64,000 nucleotides of DNA from Nocardioides sp. NBC_00368 (GCF_036090055.1 NZ_CP107970.1:4032501-4096500); one strand, 5' to 3'. Counted from the first letter of the stretch, positions 8,009-16,394 are shown. Notes: generated from the sequence alone by a model not told the origin. Translations and numbers: made by a program.

Positions 8009-9517
8009 ATGAAACTGCGTGCGCGTGCGCTCGAGCTCCTCGTCTTCACCGTCGGTGCCGGCACCCTGGGATCGGAGATGGCCGCGGCCCGACTGCTCGC
8101 TCCGTGGTTCGGTGACTCGACGATCGTGTGGGCCAACACGATCGCAACGGTGCTGGTGGCGCTGGCGATCGGCTACTCCGTCGGCGGCCGGATCGCCGAC
8201 CGGAACCCGCACCCCTCCGGCCTCGCCAAGATCGTGCTCGTCGCCGCCGCCCTCCTGGCCGCGGTGCCGTTCATCGCCGACCCGTTCCTCCCGCTCGCGG
8301 TCAAGGCGGTCGACCAGCTCAGCATCGCCACCTTCGCCGGCTCGCTGGTCGGGGTCGGCGTCCTGCTGGCCATCCCGCTCTTCCTGCTCGGCATCGTCAG
8401 CCCCTACGCGGTCCGCCTGAGCGTCGAGGCCGTCGAGGACGCCGGCCACGCGGCCGGGCGCCTCTACGCGATCTCGACGGTCGGCTCACTGGTCGGCACC
8501 TTCGCCGCCTCGCTGTTCCTCATCCCGGTCGTCGGGACGCGGCGTACGTTCCTGATCTTCGCTCTCTGCATGGCGGTCTGCGCGATCCCGCACCTGGTCA
8601 AGCGGCGCCTGCCGGCCGCCGTCGTCCCGGTGGCGATCCTCGCTCTGATCGCCTTCCCGACCGGGTCGATCAAGACGCTGACCAGCAACGGCGGCGAGGT
8701 GATCTGGGAGAAGGAGACGGAGTACCAGTACGCCCGCGTGGTGGAGTACGACGACGGCAGCCGCTACCTCGAGCTCAACGAGGGCCACGCGGTGCACTCG
8801 GTCTACACCGAGGGCGAGTGGCTCACCGGCGCCTACTGGGACGAGATGCTCTCGTTGTCGTACGCCGGCGCGGAGGCCCCGAAGTCGGTGGCGATCCTGG
8901 GCTCGGCCGCCGGGACGACCGCGCGCCAGTTCGGTCACTTCGCCCCCGAGACCCGGGTCGACGCCGTCGAGATCGACGAGGACGTCACCAAGGTCGGTCA
9001 GGAGCTCTTCGACCTCCAGGACCAGCCCAACCTCCACCTCCACACCGCCGACGCCCGCCCGTGGCTGCAGAAGCAGACCCGGAAGTACGACGCGATCATG
9101 GTCGACGCCTACCACCAGCCCTACATCCCCTTCTACCTGACGACGAAGGAGTTCTTCGCGCTGGCGAAGGCCCACCTCAACCCGGGCGGCGTGCTCGTCG
9201 TGAACTCAGCCCACCCGGAGGGCTCGACAGCGCTGGAGAAGGTCCTCACCGCAACGCTGCGGACCTCGTTCGGCGAGGCCGTCTGGCGTTCGGACTCCGG
9301 CCCGACCAACACCCACCTGATCGCGACGGTCGACCCGAAGGCGGATCCCGCCGCCAACCTCACCGCCACCGCCGAGTCGCAGCCCGCCGACCTGGCCGGC
9401 GCCCTCACCGACTCCGCCTCCCGGCTCGAGCCGGGGCTTCGTGGTGGGACGGTCTACACCGACGACATCGCGCCGGTCGAGTGGCTCACCGACCTCAGCC
9501 TTCTCGAGGTTGCCTGA
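8009..9517 (+). CDS. Membrane-anchored spermidine-synthase-like fused protein
   Basis: A 502-residue protein. Residues 1-235 contain about seven hydrophobic helices related to the membrane half of fused MFS/SpeE-like proteins (TIVWANTIATVLVALAIGYS, VGGRIADRNPH). The C-terminal half is a Rossmann methyltransferase/polyamine synthase fold: SVAILGSAAGTTARQF as the nucleotide-binding turn, VDAVEIDEDV with the acidic residue that binds the adenosyl ribose, and YDAIMVDAYHQPYIPFYL over the active site. In true SpeE the glycine-rich turn reads GGGDG and the catalytic Asp is in D-x-x-D/DP; here the first is GSAAG, so spermidine synthesis is doubtful. It follows the EamA gene by 10 bp on the same strand. 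Confidence 0.8.
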   Translation: MKLRARALELLVFTVGAGTLGSEMAAARLLAPWFGDSTIVWANTIATVLVALAIGYSVGGRIADRNPHPSGLAKIVLVAAALLAAVPFIADPFLPLAVKAVDQLSIATFAGSLVGVGVLLAIPLFLLGIVSPYAVRLSVEAVEDAGHAAGRLYAISTVGSLVGTFAASLFLIPVVGTRRTFLIFALCMAVCAIPHLVKRRLPAAVVPVAILALIAFPTGSIKTLTSNGGEVIWEKETEYQYARVVEYDDGSRYLELNEGHAVHSVYTEGEWLTGAYWDEMLSLSYAGAEAPKSVAILGSAAGTTARQFGHFAPETRVDAVEIDEDVTKVGQELFDLQDQPNLHLHTADARPWLQKQTRKYDAIMVDAYHQPYIPFYLTTKEFFALAKAHLNPGGVLVVNSAHPEGSTALEKVLTATLRTSFGEAVWRSDSGPTNTHLIATVDPKADPAANLTATAESQPADLAGALTDSASRLEPGLRGGTVYTDDIAPVEWLTDLSLLEVA

Positions 9518-9787
9518 CCCGCTCGGCCGCTTCACCTCGCCGATAGGCGTCTTGCGCAGGCACCCGACGCACACCTGGTCGGGCGCGACCTTGCTGAGCC
9601 GGCGCGGCGGCAGCACGTGCCAGGTGCCCAGCCGGCGGCCGCACATGGTCAGGACGTACCCGTTGCTCTTCTTGGCCGAGCGAAGGTGCCAGAAGCTGCC
9701 CCGGTCGGTCCGGTAGACCAACGGGTCTTTGGCCAGGACCGGCGGCCTCCCGCTGGTTCCCATGCTGAGTCGGTCGTCTACGAACAC
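9206..9787 (-). CDS. Small Cys-containing (zinc-ribbon-like) protein running antisense into its neighbour
   Basis: The GTG at 9787 is preceded on its strand by GGGGGG at a suitable distance. The first 85 residues look like a real small domain: VYRTDRGSFWHLRS, then MCGRRLG and VCVGCLRK, spacing like a two-knuckle metal site with one C-x-x-C. No stop occurs after that, and the frame continues 312 bp antisense to the spermidine-synthase-like gene, where the composition becomes Gly/Arg-rich and shadow-like. Either the gene overlaps its neighbour, its own stop codon was lost, or only the 5' part is meaningful. Function is unknown. Confidence 0.4.
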   Translation of the reverse strand: MFVDDRLSMGTSGRPPVLAKDPLVYRTDRGSFWHLRSAKKSNGYVLTMCGRRLGTWHVLPPRRLSKVAPDQVCVGCLRKTPIGEVKRPSGSGNLEKAEVGEPLDRRDVVGVDRPTTKPRLEPGGGVGEGAGQVGGLRLGGGGEVGGGIRLRVDRRDQVGVGRAGVRTPDGLAERGPQRCGEDLLQRCRALRVG

Positions 9788-9977
9788 GAATTCCCCCCAA
9801 GGAATGTCGATGGCTCTCGTCGTTGAGTGCCCCGAGACGCCGGTTCACAGCTGGGCCGTGCGCCCAACGCCCCGAGACGACTTCGACCATAAGTCCACTC
9901 ATTGCAACGGGTCAAGGCGGAAAGGGTGGGGCTATGCGGCTATTCGGGATCTGTACGGCTCAGTAACGTGTTCTCCT

Positions 9978-10754
9978 ATGAGCAACCCCCGTCCGCGCGG
10001 CCTGCCCAAATACCTCCACGTGGCCGACTATCTGCGGGCCCAGATCGACGACGGCACCTATCTCCCCGGCGAGCGGCTCCCGACCGAGCCCGAGCTGATG
10101 GACACCTTCCCTTACGACCGCGCCACCATCCGGCGCGGCCTGGCGGTGCTGCGCAACGAAGGCCTCATCACCAGCGAGCAGGGCCGAGGCGTCTTCGTAC
10201 GCGACGCCACCAAGACCCGCTACGACCTGATGAGCATGCTGATCACCGACCCGAGCCACCCGGCAAAGCCCGACGCGGCCTACCACCAGCCGCCGCGTGG
10301 CCCGGACGACGGCATCTCCGTCGAGCACTCCTACGAGGTCGTCGCGGCCGGCGAGAAGCTCGGGGAGGCCTTCGACCTCGACCCGCGCAGCGAGCTGCTC
10401 AGCACCACCTACACGTTCTTCATCAGCGGCGACACCGCCGAATACCGCACCACGGCCTACATCCCGTACCCGCTGGTCATCGACACCCCGCTGGCCACGC
10501 CGACCGACGACTGGCCGCAGCCGCCGATCAAGGACCTGCTGGCCACGGTCGGCGTGAAGGTCACCACGGTCGCGATGGACATCGAGTCCCGGATGCCGAC
10601 ACCGCAGGAGACCTTCGACCTGCAGATCCCCGACGGCACACCCGTGTTGTCCGACCGGCGTCGCTTCCTCGCTGATGACCGGGTCGTGTGCATCACCGAC
10701 TCCGTAGGCGTCGCTGACCGGATCGTCTACGGGCTGGACCTGAAGCTGCAGTAG
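9978..10754 (+). CDS. GntR-family regulator, HutC/UTRA subfamily
   Basis: A 258-residue regulator. Residues 8-75 form the GntR winged helix: YLHVADYLRAQIDDGTYLPGERLPTEPELM, then TIRRGLAVLRNEGLITSEQGRGVFV. Residues about 100-255 form a UTRA ligand domain (AFDLDPRSELLSTTYTF, EYRTTAYIPYPL, PTPQETFDLQIPDGTPVLSDRR). HutC-type proteins bind sugars, amines or histidine intermediates and repress nearby genes. No obvious target operon shares its promoter; the four AT-rich palindromes after its stop (10764-10893) are possible binding sites. ATG 9978 places the HTH at the usual distance; an earlier in-frame start at 9729 runs through non-coding-like sequence. Confidence 0.9.
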   Translation: MSNPRPRGLPKYLHVADYLRAQIDDGTYLPGERLPTEPELMDTFPYDRATIRRGLAVLRNEGLITSEQGRGVFVRDATKTRYDLMSMLITDPSHPAKPDAAYHQPPRGPDDGISVEHSYEVVAAGEKLGEAFDLDPRSELLSTTYTFFISGDTAEYRTTAYIPYPLVIDTPLATPTDDWPQPPIKDLLATVGVKVTTVAMDIESRMPTPQETFDLQIPDGTPVLSDRRRFLADDRVVCITDSVGVADRIVYGLDLKLQ

Positions 10755-10763
10755 CGCAGAGGC

Positions 10764-10893
10764 GAATGAATTTTCGTTCGAGCAGGGTCTTGTTGGGTGG
10801 GTGAATGAAAATTCATTCGCGGCGAGACCCGAACGAATTTTCATTCACCTCCCGGGGCCCGACGGCCAGCGCCAGGTGAATGAATTTTCGTTC
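10764..10893. repeat. Cluster of four 16-bp AT-rich palindromic repeats
   Basis: Copies lie at 10764-10779, 10803-10818, 10831-10846 and 10878-10893. All fit GAAYGAAAATTCRTTC or its complement; the second copy is in the opposite orientation to the others. Spacers are 23, 12 and 31 bp. The outer copy at 10878 extends to a 20-bp GTGAAT...GTTCAC palindrome. They fill the gap between the convergent ends of the GntR gene and the VWA gene and are strikingly AT-rich for this DNA. An operator cluster is more likely than a CRISPR array; the units are too short and no cas genes are present. Confidence 0.85.
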
Positions 10894-10990
10894 ACCGCGA
10901 GCGACTACCTCCGGAGGAGCGACTGCTTCCCGGCCACACTGGGGCCGCCGACCACGAAGAAGGCAGTCCCCGACAGCGGTCAAGCCCCGC

Positions 10991-12364
10991 TCAGGCGAGG
11001 TCGTGGACGAACTCGGAGAGCTGGGTGAGGTTGCGACACTCCCGCATCTCGATGATCGACCCGTAGCGGGTCGCCTCCGAGTCACCGGTGTCCCACTGCG
11101 TACGGACCTCGGGGTTGAGCCAGTAGGAGTGCCGCGCCGACTCGGCCATCGCGCGCAGCGAGCCGACGGCGAGGTCGGAGTAGTTGGACCGGGCGTCGCC
11201 GAGGATCAGCAGCGACGACTTCGGGCCGAGGGCGTCGGCGTGCCGCTCCTGGAAGAGGGAGAAGGCGCGGCCGTAGTTGGTGCGCCCCATCCGGGCCGCG
11301 TGCTCGGTCGCCCTGGTCAGCTCGGTCATCGTGTCGACCAGGTCGGCACCGGGACGGAAGTAGGACGTGACCTCGTGGACCTCGTCGACGAACGTGAACG
11401 CGCGCACCTTGCCGAACTGCTCGCGCAGCGCGAAGACGAGCATCAGCGTGAACGTCGCGAAGTTGGACACCGACCCGGACACGTCGCACAGGATCACCAG
11501 CTCGGTGCGGTGCGGCCGCTTGGGCCGATACCTCAGGTCGACGGGCACGCCGCCGGTGGACATCGAGGACCGCAGCGTACGCCGCAGGTCCACCGCTCCG
11601 CGCCGGCGAGCGTGGTGCTCCTGGGTGAGCCTGGTCGCCAGCCGGCGTGCCAAGGGGTAGATCTCGCGGCGTAACGCCTCCAGGTCGGCCCGCCGCGCGT
11701 GCAGGAAGTCGAGCTTCTCGATCGTCGGGCGTACGGCGATCTTGGCGATCTGCTCGGGGCCCTTCTCCTCCGCGATCCGCCGGCGGGCGTCGGCCTCGAC
11801 GAGACCGCTGAACCGATTCACGCGCCGGCTCCCGACGCGCGCCGCCTCCTCCTCGGTCCAGCCGCCCTGCTGGAGGCCCTCGATGAGCCGCGAGGTCAGC
11901 TCGTCGGTGGAGAGCCGGCGCAGCGCGGTGTAGGAGGACCACGAGCTCAGTCCCGGGCCGCGGCCGGGCATCGCACCGAAGCGTGCCACCGCCTCGGCGG
12001 CCAGCTGGCGGAGCATCTCGGCGTCGTCGGCCTCCAGCGCCGCCGCCAGCCGCTCGGTGAACTCGGCGAGCGCCTCGGGTCCGTCCTTCACCGCCCCGGT
12101 GGCCTCGGCCTCGCCCGTCAGCGAGGGCGACGTGCCCGAGCCGACCATCCGCGGGAAGTAGAGCTCGAAGAGGCCGTCGAAGGTGGCGCGCTGGTTGGCG
12201 CGCTTGACCAGGGTCGCGGCGTACGCCTCCTTGACCTGGGTCCGGTCGTTCCAGCCGATCAGGCCGAGGGCGGTGACCGCGTCCAGGCCCTCGGAGAGCG
12301 ACACCGGCAGCCCTGCTCCCCGAAGAGCTTCGAGGAACTCGATGTGCCGGTCGAGGAGGGTCAC
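10991..12364 (-). CDS. VWA-domain (CoxE-like) protein, partner of the MoxR ATPase
   Basis: A 457-residue cytoplasmic protein. The C-terminal von Willebrand A domain starts around residue 260 and contains the metal-ion-dependent adhesion site ILCDVSGSVSN (D-x-S-x-S), then the conserved Thr region GRTNYGRAF and the later ILGDARSN acidic strand. The N-terminal half is helical, as in CoxE-like proteins. The start is GTG 12364, which overlaps the stop of the MoxR gene as GTGA, so the two are coupled. MoxR AAA+ ATPases and CoxE-type VWA proteins together remodel or insert metal centres into client enzymes such as CO dehydrogenase; no client is adjacent here. A longer frame upstream to 12928 is antisense-like overlap with the ATPase gene. 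Confidence 0.88.
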   Translation of the reverse strand: MTLLDRHIEFLEALRGAGLPVSLSEGLDAVTALGLIGWNDRTQVKEAYAATLVKRANQRATFDGLFELYFPRMVGSGTSPSLTGEAEATGAVKDGPEALAEFTERLAAALEADDAEMLRQLAAEAVARFGAMPGRGPGLSSWSSYTALRRLSTDELTSRLIEGLQQGGWTEEEAARVGSRRVNRFSGLVEADARRRIAEEKGPEQIAKIAVRPTIEKLDFLHARRADLEALRREIYPLARRLATRLTQEHHARRRGAVDLRRTLRSSMSTGGVPVDLRYRPKRPHRTELVILCDVSGSVSNFATFTLMLVFALREQFGKVRAFTFVDEVHEVTSYFRPGADLVDTMTELTRATEHAARMGRTNYGRAFSLFQERHADALGPKSSLLILGDARSNYSDLAVGSLRAMAESARHSYWLNPEVRTQWDTGDSEATRYGSIIEMRECRNLTQLSEFVHDLA

Positions 12365-13239
12365 CGCTTCAACCGCAGCTCTCGGACCGCACGATCGACG
12401 TCGGAGGAGTGCTTGAGCACGACGCCGAGGGTGTCGGCGACGGCCTTGTCGGAGAGGTCGGTGATCTCGAGCGCGATCAGGGTGCGCGCCCAGTCGACGG
12501 ACTCGGCGATCGAGGGCGACTTCTTGAGCTCCAGCTCGCGCAGCCTGCCCACCACCGAGACCAGCTGGCGGGCGACCTTGTCGTCGAGCCCGGGCACCTG
12601 GGAGAGCACGATCTCGCGCTCCCGGTCGGCGTCGGGGTAGTCGAGGTGGAGGTAGAGGCAGCGTCGCTTGAGCGCCTCGGAGAGCTCGCGGGTGGCGTTG
12701 GAGGTGAGCACGACCAGCGGCCGACGGGTCGAGGTCATCGTGCCGAGCTCGGGGATGGTCACCTGGAAGTCGGAGAGCACCTCGAGCAGGAGTCCCTCGA
12801 CCTCGACGTCGGTCTTGTCCACCTCGTCGATGAGCAGGACAGTGGGTTCCGAGCGGCGGATCGCGGTCAGCAGCGGCCGGGTCAGCAGGAACTCTTCGGA
12901 GAAGATGTCGTCGTGGGTCTCCTCCCACGCCTGGCCGTCACCGGCGGCCTGGATGCGGAGGAGCTGCTTCTTGTAGTTCCACTCGTAGAGCGCCCGCGCC
13001 TCGTCGAGGCCCTCGTAGCACTGCAGCCTGACCAGCTCGGCGCCGGTGGCCCGGGTGATCGCCTTGGCCAGCTCGGTCTTGCCCACCCCGGCGGGCCCCT
13101 CGATGAGCACCGGCTTCTCCAGCGCGCCCGCGAGATAGGTCGTCAACGCCGTCGAGGCGTCCGCCAGGTAGCCGACGTCTCCCAGACGGGTGACGGCCTC
13201 GGCGGGCGAGGAGAACCAGGACGACGTACGGGAAGGCAT
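12361..13239 (-). CDS. MoxR-family AAA+ ATPase (CoxD-like)
   Basis: A 292-residue AAA+ chaperone ATPase. Walker A is LIEGPAGVGKTELAKAI, Walker B is VLLIDEVDKTD, sensor 1 is VVLTSNATRELSEAL, and the arginine-finger region follows at LKRRCLYLHLDYP. It heads a two-gene unit with the VWA protein at 10991-12364, translationally coupled by GTGA. MoxR proteins hydrolyse ATP to mature or activate protein complexes, with the VWA partner as adaptor. ATG 13239 is used. The pair resembles CoxD-CoxE, but no molybdenum hydroxylase genes are in the window, so the client remains unknown. Confidence 0.92.
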   Translation of the reverse strand: MPSRTSSWFSSPAEAVTRLGDVGYLADASTALTTYLAGALEKPVLIEGPAGVGKTELAKAITRATGAELVRLQCYEGLDEARALYEWNYKKQLLRIQAAGDGQAWEETHDDIFSEEFLLTRPLLTAIRRSEPTVLLIDEVDKTDVEVEGLLLEVLSDFQVTIPELGTMTSTRRPLVVLTSNATRELSEALKRRCLYLHLDYPDADREREIVLSQVPGLDDKVARQLVSVVGRLRELELKKSPSIAESVDWARTLIALEITDLSDKAVADTLGVVLKHSSDVDRAVRELRLKR

Positions 13240-13351
13240 GACGCGACACTAGCGACTCTGCTCCGGCTCCGCTCCCGGTGTCCGGATGGGACTTTCGTCA
13301 TAGTGTCGGAACGACCCGTCACCGCGACACCGATCAGTCGTTGGATACGTC

Positions 13352-13693
13352 GTGCACTCGGACACCACGCGACCTCTGACGCTCGTCGTCGTCGCCATGA
13401 AGGTATGCGCGCTGACGGCGTTGGCGGCCTTCTGCCTGGTGGCCATCACCACCCCGACCGAGCCGCGGTCGCTGGCGAAGCGGGAGCAGCCCGAGCTGGC
13501 CGCGATGCTCGAGCAGCACCATTGCGTGGCCCCGCCGACGATCGCCCCCTGGCGGCGGGAGAGCGCCATCATCCGCTCCCCGCTCGGCGAGCTGAAGCAC
13601 GTCACCCTCGAGGTGGGCCAGCTGATCGAGCAGGGCAAGGCCCGCGGCGAGCTGGTCGCCTTCTGCGCCGATCCGGTCTCGCCGACCCCGTAG
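13352..13693 (+). CDS. Small secreted or single-pass membrane protein of unknown function
   Basis: A 113-residue reading frame from GTG 13352; ATG 13397 is an alternative start giving 98 residues. A hydrophobic segment, TLVVVAMKVCALTALAAFCLVAI, gives either an N-terminal anchor or, from 13397, a signal peptide (MKVCALTALAAFCLVAI). The rest is polar and contains two Cys (EQHHCVAPP and AFCADP) that could form a disulfide outside the membrane. The gene lies divergent from moxR and ends 3 bp before the convergent HxlR-SCP2 gene. No family is recognised. Codon use in the third position is G/C-rich as in its neighbours. Confidence 0.5.
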   Translation: MHSDTTRPLTLVVVAMKVCALTALAAFCLVAITTPTEPRSLAKREQPELAAMLEQHHCVAPPTIAPWRRESAIIRSPLGELKHVTLEVGQLIEQGKARGELVAFCADPVSPTP

Positions 13694-13695
13694 GG

Positions 13696-14427
13696 TCAGC
13701 TGGCCTCGGCGAGCGTGTTCGCGAACAGCCCGAGCACGCGGTCCAGCGCGGCGCGGTCGCCCTCGACCCGGAGCCCGGCCTCGGCGATCGCGGCGTCCAC
13801 GGGGAAGCCCATGAACACGACCCCGGTCCAGGCCGTCGAGTCGCCCGCGACGGTGACGTCGGCGTCCTCGAGGGTGCCCTCGGCGAGGTCGAACTCGTTG
13901 CCCTTCCAGACCAGCCGGAACTGCTGCGGGTCGGCGTCGGGGCGGCGTGCGTCGGTCAGCTCCCAGGCGACGCTGACCGGCTCCGGGGTCGTCGCGCTGC
14001 CGGCGGGCACCATCGTGCGCATCGCCACCATCACGCCGCTGGGCGTCATCCCGGCGGTCATGATCGGGAAGCGGGACGAGCCGTGGGCCCAGCGTCCGAG
14101 CGCCCCGAGGATCGTCTCGAGCTCGCGTCCCCACGGGGTGAGGGCGTAGGCCGTCGTCTTGGTGATGTAGCCGAGCTCGGTCTCGACCACGACGCCGGCG
14201 TGCTCGAGGAACTGCAGCCGGTCCTTCAATTCGTCCGTGCTGACCCCGATCACGGACGATTCCAGGTCACGCGCGGTGCGCGGCCCGAACATCAGCTCGC
14301 GCACGACGATGAGGCTCCACCTGTCGCCGATCAGGTCCAGTGCGTGCGCTGCTGCGCAGGCGTCTCCGAGGTCCCCATAGGTCAGGTTCAGGGTCACGTC
14401 GATCCTCTCCGAGTCATTCGATCCCAT
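13696..14427 (-). CDS. HxlR-family regulator with C-terminal SCP2-like domain (paralogue 1)
   Basis: A 243-residue protein. Residues 18-115 form an HxlR winged helix: YGDLGDACAAAHALDLIGDRWSLIVVRELMFGPR, then LKDRLQFLEHAGVV. Residues about 135-243 resemble an SCP-2 sterol-carrier/lipid-binding domain (FRLVWKGNEFDLAEG, DADVTVAGDSTAWTGVVFMG). The layout suggests a repressor whose ligand is a hydrophobic molecule. The neighbour at 14497-15174 has the same two-domain order on the same strand, so the pair arose by tandem duplication. Its start is ATG 14427. Confidence 0.85.
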   Translation of the reverse strand: MGSNDSERIDVTLNLTYGDLGDACAAAHALDLIGDRWSLIVVRELMFGPRTARDLESSVIGVSTDELKDRLQFLEHAGVVVETELGYITKTTAYALTPWGRELETILGALGRWAHGSSRFPIMTAGMTPSGVMVAMRTMVPAGSATTPEPVSVAWELTDARRPDADPQQFRLVWKGNEFDLAEGTLEDADVTVAGDSTAWTGVVFMGFPVDAAIAEAGLRVEGDRAALDRVLGLFANTLAEAS

Positions 14428-14496
14428 CGAGCGTAGTGAGACCGAGCTACACGTCGTCAGTGCCAGAGGTCCTGCCGTGCCCGCGAAATCCCGGGC

Positions 14497-15174
14497 CTAC
14501 CCGATGGCCGCGTACGCCGCAGCGACCCGTTCCACGGCGCGCCGGTCCCCCTCGATGCCCATCGCCCCGACCGGCTCACCGGCGAAGACCACGCCCGCCC
14601 AGGCGGAGGAGTCTCCGGAGACGGTGGCATCGGGTGTGTCGGTCGCGCCCTCGGTCAGCTCGAAACGGTCCTTGTCCCAGTGCAGGCGGTAGTGGCGTAC
14701 GCCTGCGGCGGGACGCCGCTCGTCGTGCAGGTCGATCGCGATCCTCACCGGGCCGTCGCCCCACTCGGGTGTCGCGGCGTACGGCGCCATCGTGCGCATC
14801 GCGACGATCACCCCGTCGGGGGTCATGCTCCCCTCCGGCACCGGGAAGCCGGGCGAGCGCTGCGCCCAGCGGCCGAGGGAGCGCATCACGTCCTCCAGCC
14901 CCCGCCCCCATTCAGTGAGCCGGTAGACGCGGGTCTGTCCGAGGTCGTCGAGCTGCGCCTGCTCGACGACGCCCGCCTCCCGCAGCGCCTTCAGCCTGGC
15001 AGTGAGGACCGCGGGCGTGATCCCGACGACGGCCGAGGCCAGGTCGGCGAACCGGCGCGGGCCGAGCATCAGCTCGCGCGCGATCACGATGCTCCACCGG
15101 TCCCCGATGACGTCCATCGCGTGCGCGGTCGCGCAGGCATCACCCAGGTCGGCGTACGTCTGCTTCTTCGGCAT
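14497..15174 (-). CDS. HxlR-family regulator with C-terminal SCP2-like domain (paralogue 2)
   Basis: A 225-residue protein matching its downstream neighbour: HxlR domain first (YADLGDACATAHAMDVIGDRWSIVIARELMLG), then an SCP-2-like domain (RYRLHWDKDRFELTEG-type block, TPDATVSGDSSAWAGVVFAGEPVG). The two proteins share the segments GDACA-AHA-D-IGDRWS and the pattern WG-LE-----GRWA. This gene is divergent from the VOC gene at 15228, with 53 bp between the starts containing an AT-rich stretch, so the repressor may control it. Start ATG 15174. Confidence 0.85.
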   Translation of the reverse strand: MPKKQTYADLGDACATAHAMDVIGDRWSIVIARELMLGPRRFADLASAVVGITPAVLTARLKALREAGVVEQAQLDDLGQTRVYRLTEWGRGLEDVMRSLGRWAQRSPGFPVPEGSMTPDGVIVAMRTMAPYAATPEWGDGPVRIAIDLHDERRPAAGVRHYRLHWDKDRFELTEGATDTPDATVSGDSSAWAGVVFAGEPVGAMGIEGDRRAVERVAAAYAAIG

Positions 15175-15227
15175 CGATCCTCCTGACTCTCTTCACAAGA
15201 GTATCAACTATGTTTAACGTAGTCCGC

Positions 15228-15686
15228 ATGACCACGACTCCGACCACTGTTGGCACTGAGGAGATCCCGATGCGTACGACGATCGCCTTGCCCACCCGCG
15301 ACCGGTCCCGGTCCCACGTGTTCCTCCGTGACGGCCTCGGCCTCGAGACTCCCGGCGAGCTCGCTCCTGACGGGGTCCCCGAGCCGCTCCGCGCGACCCT
15401 GTCGGAGACGTGCGAGGTGATGATGATCCCCACCGGCGGGTTCAAGTGGGTCACCGGCCAGCTCGGGGACGAGCCGATGCACGCGGCGACCCTGCCCTCC
15501 CCGGACGACCTGAAGCAGTGCCTAATCACCATCGAGCTCGGTTCACGCGACGATGTCGAGGCTCGCTTTGCGGCCGCGACGGCTCTCGGCCGCGGCGTAC
15601 TCGGGCCGGAAGCTGCCCCGTGGGGCGAATACCGCGCGGTCGTGGCGGACCCCGACGGCCATCTATGGCAGCTGACGTCCCGCTGA
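15228..15686 (+). CDS. VOC (glyoxalase/dioxygenase-fold) protein
   Basis: A 152-residue single VOC domain protein: TTIALPTRDRSRSHVFLRDGLGLE as the first beta-alpha unit, then TIELGSRDDVEARFAAATALG and the terminal RAVVADPDGHLWQL, whose late metal-binding position is D-G-H-x-W rather than the usual Glu. VOC proteins include glyoxalases, dioxygenases, antibiotic-binding proteins and enzymes of unknown substrate. ATG 15228 is preferred; 15210 and 15270 are possible. Divergence from an HxlR-SCP2 regulator suggests induction by a hydrophobic compound. Confidence 0.8.
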   Translation: MTTTPTTVGTEEIPMRTTIALPTRDRSRSHVFLRDGLGLETPGELAPDGVPEPLRATLSETCEVMMIPTGGFKWVTGQLGDEPMHAATLPSPDDLKQCLITIELGSRDDVEARFAAATALGRGVLGPEAAPWGEYRAVVADPDGHLWQLTSR

Positions 15687-15716
15687 GGCCGGTCGTGCCA
15701 CCCCTAGAATCGCCCT

Positions 15717-16358
15717 ATGGCCGGAGACGACACACGGATGCTGCTGCTGGGGGCGGTGGCGCTGTTCGAGCCCGTCAACGGCTACCAGATCCGGCGCGAG
15801 CTGATGTCGTGGCAGGTCGACCAGTGGGCCAACATCAACCCCGGCTCGATCTACCACGCACTGACCTCGCTCTCCGACAAGGGCCATCTGACCAGGCACG
15901 ACCTGGTGGACAACGGGCGTACGGTCGCGGTCTACGAGATCAGCGCCAGCGGGCGGGCGGAGCTGGAGCGTCTGATCACCCGGTCGCTGGAGGCCGTCGA
16001 CGCCTACAACGGACTCTCCTTCTACGCCGCCTTCGCACTGGTGCCGCTGCTGGAGCGGCCGGCCGTGGTCCAGCACCTGAGCGTCCGCCTGAAGAACCTC
16101 GAGCGCACGATCAAGGAGCTCGACGCCGCCGCCCGGGTGAATGCGCGGATGGCACCACCCCACACCGTCTCCGGGCTGCATCTCCAGATCGACAAGCTCC
16201 GCTCCGAGCGGTCGTGGCTGGCGGAGGTCCTGGATGACGTACGCAGCGGCAAGCTCTTCTTCGCCGGCGACGCTCCCGGCTGGACCCCCGCCGACGACGA
16301 CCCGGGCTGGCAGATGGACGCCGACCGGAAGCGCTATCGGGAGATGCTGCGCGGCTGA
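15717..16358 (+). CDS. PadR-family transcriptional regulator
   Basis: A 213-residue PadR repressor. The N-terminal winged helix reads LLLGAVALFEPVNGYQIRRELMSWQ, NPGSIYHALTSLSDKGHL and ALYEISASGRAEL-like wing sequence; the C-terminal Vir domain is a helical dimerisation segment with FALVPLLERP and LEVLDDV-type helices. PadR proteins commonly repress multidrug ABC exporters. The next two genes on the same strand are such an exporter (16502-18291), and two palindromes lie between. ATG 15717 follows a short non-coding gap after the VOC gene. Confidence 0.88.
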   Translation: MAGDDTRMLLLGAVALFEPVNGYQIRRELMSWQVDQWANINPGSIYHALTSLSDKGHLTRHDLVDNGRTVAVYEISASGRAELERLITRSLEAVDAYNGLSFYAAFALVPLLERPAVVQHLSVRLKNLERTIKELDAAARVNARMAPPHTVSGLHLQIDKLRSERSWLAEVLDDVRSGKLFFAGDAPGWTPADDDPGWQMDADRKRYREMLRG

Positions 16359-16394
16359 GGCTCCCTTTCCGGGGAATCGGTTTGACAACCCGGG

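Noticed and set aside
10764..10893. CRISPR array
   Set aside because: Units are 16 bp, in mixed orientation, with 12-31 bp spacers and no cas genes; this fits operator-like palindromes.
12365..12928. N-terminal extension of the VWA gene
   Set aside because: It overlaps the MoxR gene and is Arg/Pro-rich; GTG 12364 couples perfectly with the MoxR stop.
10991..13239. CO dehydrogenase cluster
   Set aside because: The MoxR/VWA pair resembles CoxD/CoxE but no coxL, coxM or coxS is in the window.
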